A stretch of 64,000 nucleotides of DNA from Roseinatronobacter sp052379845 (GTDB taxonomy: Bacteria > Pseudomonadota > Alphaproteobacteria > Rhodobacterales > Rhodobacteraceae): NCBI GenBank assembly GCA_052379845.1, contig JBQTCF010000012.1; one strand, written 5' to 3'. The notes under the pieces were generated by a model, which saw nothing but the letters and a program-made list of their open reading frames with translations, was not told where the DNA came from and ran no database searches. Numbering within the stretch: the first letter of the stretch is position 1; every line of letters begins with the position of its first letter. The position numbers and the translations under genes are program-made. This document shows, piece after piece, positions 62,823 to 64,000 of this stretch.

Positions 62823-63590
62823 ATGGCACAACATATCAGGCTTGCCAAGATCACTGACCCGCCCCGCGCGGTTGGGGATTGGGCTGAAACAGAGACGGCG
62901 CGCGACATTGCGCGGTCACTGGACATGGTGACGGCTTCCGATGACCCCGGCTTCACCATGATTGCGGGCGGTCCCGGCACGGGAAAAACCACGGCGGTCG
63001 CGCGCTTCTGCGACCGGCTGGGGCATGATGCGCTGTTCATCACGGCGGCGCGGGGCGAAGGCACGGTCTGGAACTTCGCCAAGGTGCTGGCCAGCCTTTG
63101 GGGGCGTGTGCCAGCCTATAACACCCAAGCCGATGCGCGGCTGATCTTTGCCGGTCTTATTGGACCGGGTAAGGTTCTGATAGTCGATGAAGCGCAATAC
63201 CTGAACCAGAAGAACTTCAAGACAGGACAGACCGGCGCGGCGTTCGAATGGCTGCGCGCAACGGCTGATCTTGGCAAGTTCCATCTGGTGTTCTGCGGTG
63301 ATCTGGACCTGCCCCGCGCGATTGAAGCCATGCCGCAACTGCAAAGCCGCATGATGCGGCCTGTTGTGATCCGGCACGCCAGCCGCGCCGATGTTGCCGC
63401 GGTTGTCACGGGCACGCCCTTTGATCGATCGGACATGATCGATGTTCTGCACGACATTGCCAAGCTGAAGGGCGGACTGCGCAACGTGGCGCGGCTGGCG
63501 CAACTGTTCGCGGGGCCAGACACCCCGGAACTGGAACACCTGAAGGCGGCAATTCTGGATATGAAGCTTGGAAAAGGGGTTAAGTCATGA
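62823..63590 (+). CDS. MuB/TniB-type AAA ATPase (transposition target selector)
   Basis: 255-residue AAA+ ATPase that stimulates transposase and selects target DNA. Walker A GGPGTGKTT (49-57), Walker B VLIVDEAQYL (118-127). It is shorter than MuB (312), lacking most of the N-terminal HTH. It starts 68 nt after the transposase and overlaps the next gene by 4 nt. Confidence 0.92.
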   Translation: MAQHIRLAKITDPPRAVGDWAETETARDIARSLDMVTASDDPGFTMIAGGPGTGKTTAVARFCDRLGHDALFITAARGEGTVWNFAKVLASLWGRVPAYNTQADARLIFAGLIGPGKVLIVDEAQYLNQKNFKTGQTGAAFEWLRATADLGKFHLVFCGDLDLPRAIEAMPQLQSRMMRPVVIRHASRADVAAVVTGTPFDRSDMIDVLHDIAKLKGGLRNVARLAQLFAGPDTPELEHLKAAILDMKLGKGVKS

Positions 63591-63826
63591 AAAAGCGCAA
63601 ATCGAAAATCGATGTTCCTATAGTCGATATCCCTATGGGGCAGGCTGTTCTACTTATTCCGGGGCAACCTGAAGAGATAGAGGCGTTGTTTAATGCCATG
63701 GGCGTGCTTCATGCTTCTGTGGAAGTGCACTGTGATGAACCGGGGCGTGCCGCATTCTTGGCCTTGGCTGAGATGATGCAACGCGCCCGTGTTGTTGAAA
63801 CCCCGAAAAGGGAGTTCGACGCATGA
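63587..63826 (+). CDS. Hypothetical phage early protein
   Basis: 79-residue protein, Lys-rich N-terminus (MKKRKSKIDVPIVDIPMG), no family recognised. It overlaps MuB's stop (ATGA) and the next gene's start, so it belongs to the early operon. Function unknown. Confidence 0.75.
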   Translation: MKKRKSKIDVPIVDIPMGQAVLLIPGQPEEIEALFNAMGVLHASVEVHCDEPGRAAFLALAEMMQRARVVETPKREFDA

Positions 63827-64000
63827 GTAAAGTTGATCCTTCCAAAACCTTCGCGGCCCCTGAAATCACGGTCTGCATGACGGCTGAAGAACACAAACGT
63901 ATCAGCGCCGCGCGCGACGAAACCTATAACTGGCTTGGCCAGTTTCCCCAGATGCGCGAATGGATTGGCGATGAACGCGTGATCCGCCAGCTTGAAGCGC
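63823..64000 (+). CDS. Hypothetical phage early protein, cut by the window end
   Basis: The first 59 codons are visible, starting MSKVDPSKTFAAPEITVCMT, with a charged helical stretch (EEHKRISAARDETYNWLGQF). It overlaps the previous gene by 4 nt (ATGA) and is in frame to the edge. No family assigned. Confidence 0.7.
   Translation, partial: MSKVDPSKTFAAPEITVCMTAEEHKRISAARDETYNWLGQFPQMREWIGDERVIRQLEA

Larger units (their letters stand above)
60101..64000 (+). mobile_element. Mu-like transposable prophage, left part (continues beyond window)
   Basis: Gene order repressor (minus), ner, MuA-type transposase, MuB-type ATPase is diagnostic of Mu-like phages. The terminal 5'-TG at 60101 followed 7 bp later by the first of three direct repeats fits the Mu attL architecture. 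Upstream sequence is host (DUF4394 gene plus its terminator), so insertion was intergenic. The five bases before the terminus are TCCAG, the expected target duplication to be sought at the right end. The 59979-60305 gap is thus partly host terminator and partly phage end. Confidence 0.85.

Noticed and set aside
1..64000. CRISPR arrays, tRNA and rRNA genes
   Set aside because: No regularly spaced repeats and no cloverleaf- or rRNA-like segments were found in the gaps, the longest of which is about 330 nt.

Overview
The window is 64 kb of GC-rich, densely packed alphaproteobacterial chromosome, almost certainly from the family Rhodobacteraceae/Paracoccaceae (order Rhodobacterales). The evidence is the block order nifR3(dusB)-ntrB-ntrC-ntrY-ntrX-trkA-trkH-hfq-hflX, the yajC-secD-secF-ccmABCDG block, a fused ispDF gene, class II DAHP synthase, NtrC-type regulators without a GAFTGA loop, a CtrA-type box, and the codon style. 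The genus cannot be fixed from the sequence. No tRNA, rRNA or CRISPR array was recognised.

Layout. 0-11 kb: LysR regulator, nagZ, a SPOR-domain protein and argS (all minus), a Gfo/Idh/MocA oxidoreductase (plus), then tatA-tatB-tatC and a DUF815 ATPase, and a GGDEF diguanylate cyclase with a perfect CtrA box upstream. 10-22 kb: one long minus-strand regulatory block running dusB, ntrBC, ntrYX, trkA, trkH, hfq, hflX, covering nitrogen sensing, potassium uptake and the RNA chaperone. 22-28.6 kb: plus-strand housekeeping genes ispDF, pgpA, cinA-C, hpt, a cytochrome c'-like protein with a dihaem cytochrome c, and an AI-2E family exporter. 28.6-35 kb: fau, gmk and yicC (minus), a PAS_5 protein, class II aroG and a GlxA/AraC regulator. 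35-42 kb: the outer-membrane biogenesis set lptF-lptG-lptD-surA and a DUF1223 protein. 42-45.4 kb: aconitase with a strong terminator and a small anchored protein. 45-52 kb: the minus-strand block yajC-secD-secF-Mth938-ccmA-ccmB-ccmC-ccmD-ccmG-GNAT, combining protein export and cytochrome c maturation. 52-57 kb: citramalate synthase, a methyltransferase, a phytoene-synthase-like protein and cysS, whose 3' third has an alien base composition. 57-60 kb: DUF5368 and a type II sulfide:quinone oxidoreductase carrying a Tat signal, divergent from a DUF4394 protein.

60.1-64 kb: the left end of a Mu-like transposable prophage that continues past the window. In order it has a candidate terminus (TG at 60101) followed by three direct repeats that look like transposase-binding sites, an XRE repressor (minus), an operator/promoter region, a Ner-like protein, a compact MuA-type DDE transposase, a MuB-type ATPase and two small genes of unknown function.

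Functional links: the Tat operon, the ccm genes and the Tat-signal SQR and c-type cytochromes form a coherent export, maturation and periplasmic redox theme. Many minus-strand operons are tightly coupled by ATGA overlaps. The observations I find most worth checking are the phage left end, the mosaic cysS, the hflX start with no ATG/GTG/TTG, the Tat-exported type II SQR, a dispersed 21-bp intergenic motif, and several candidate operators.
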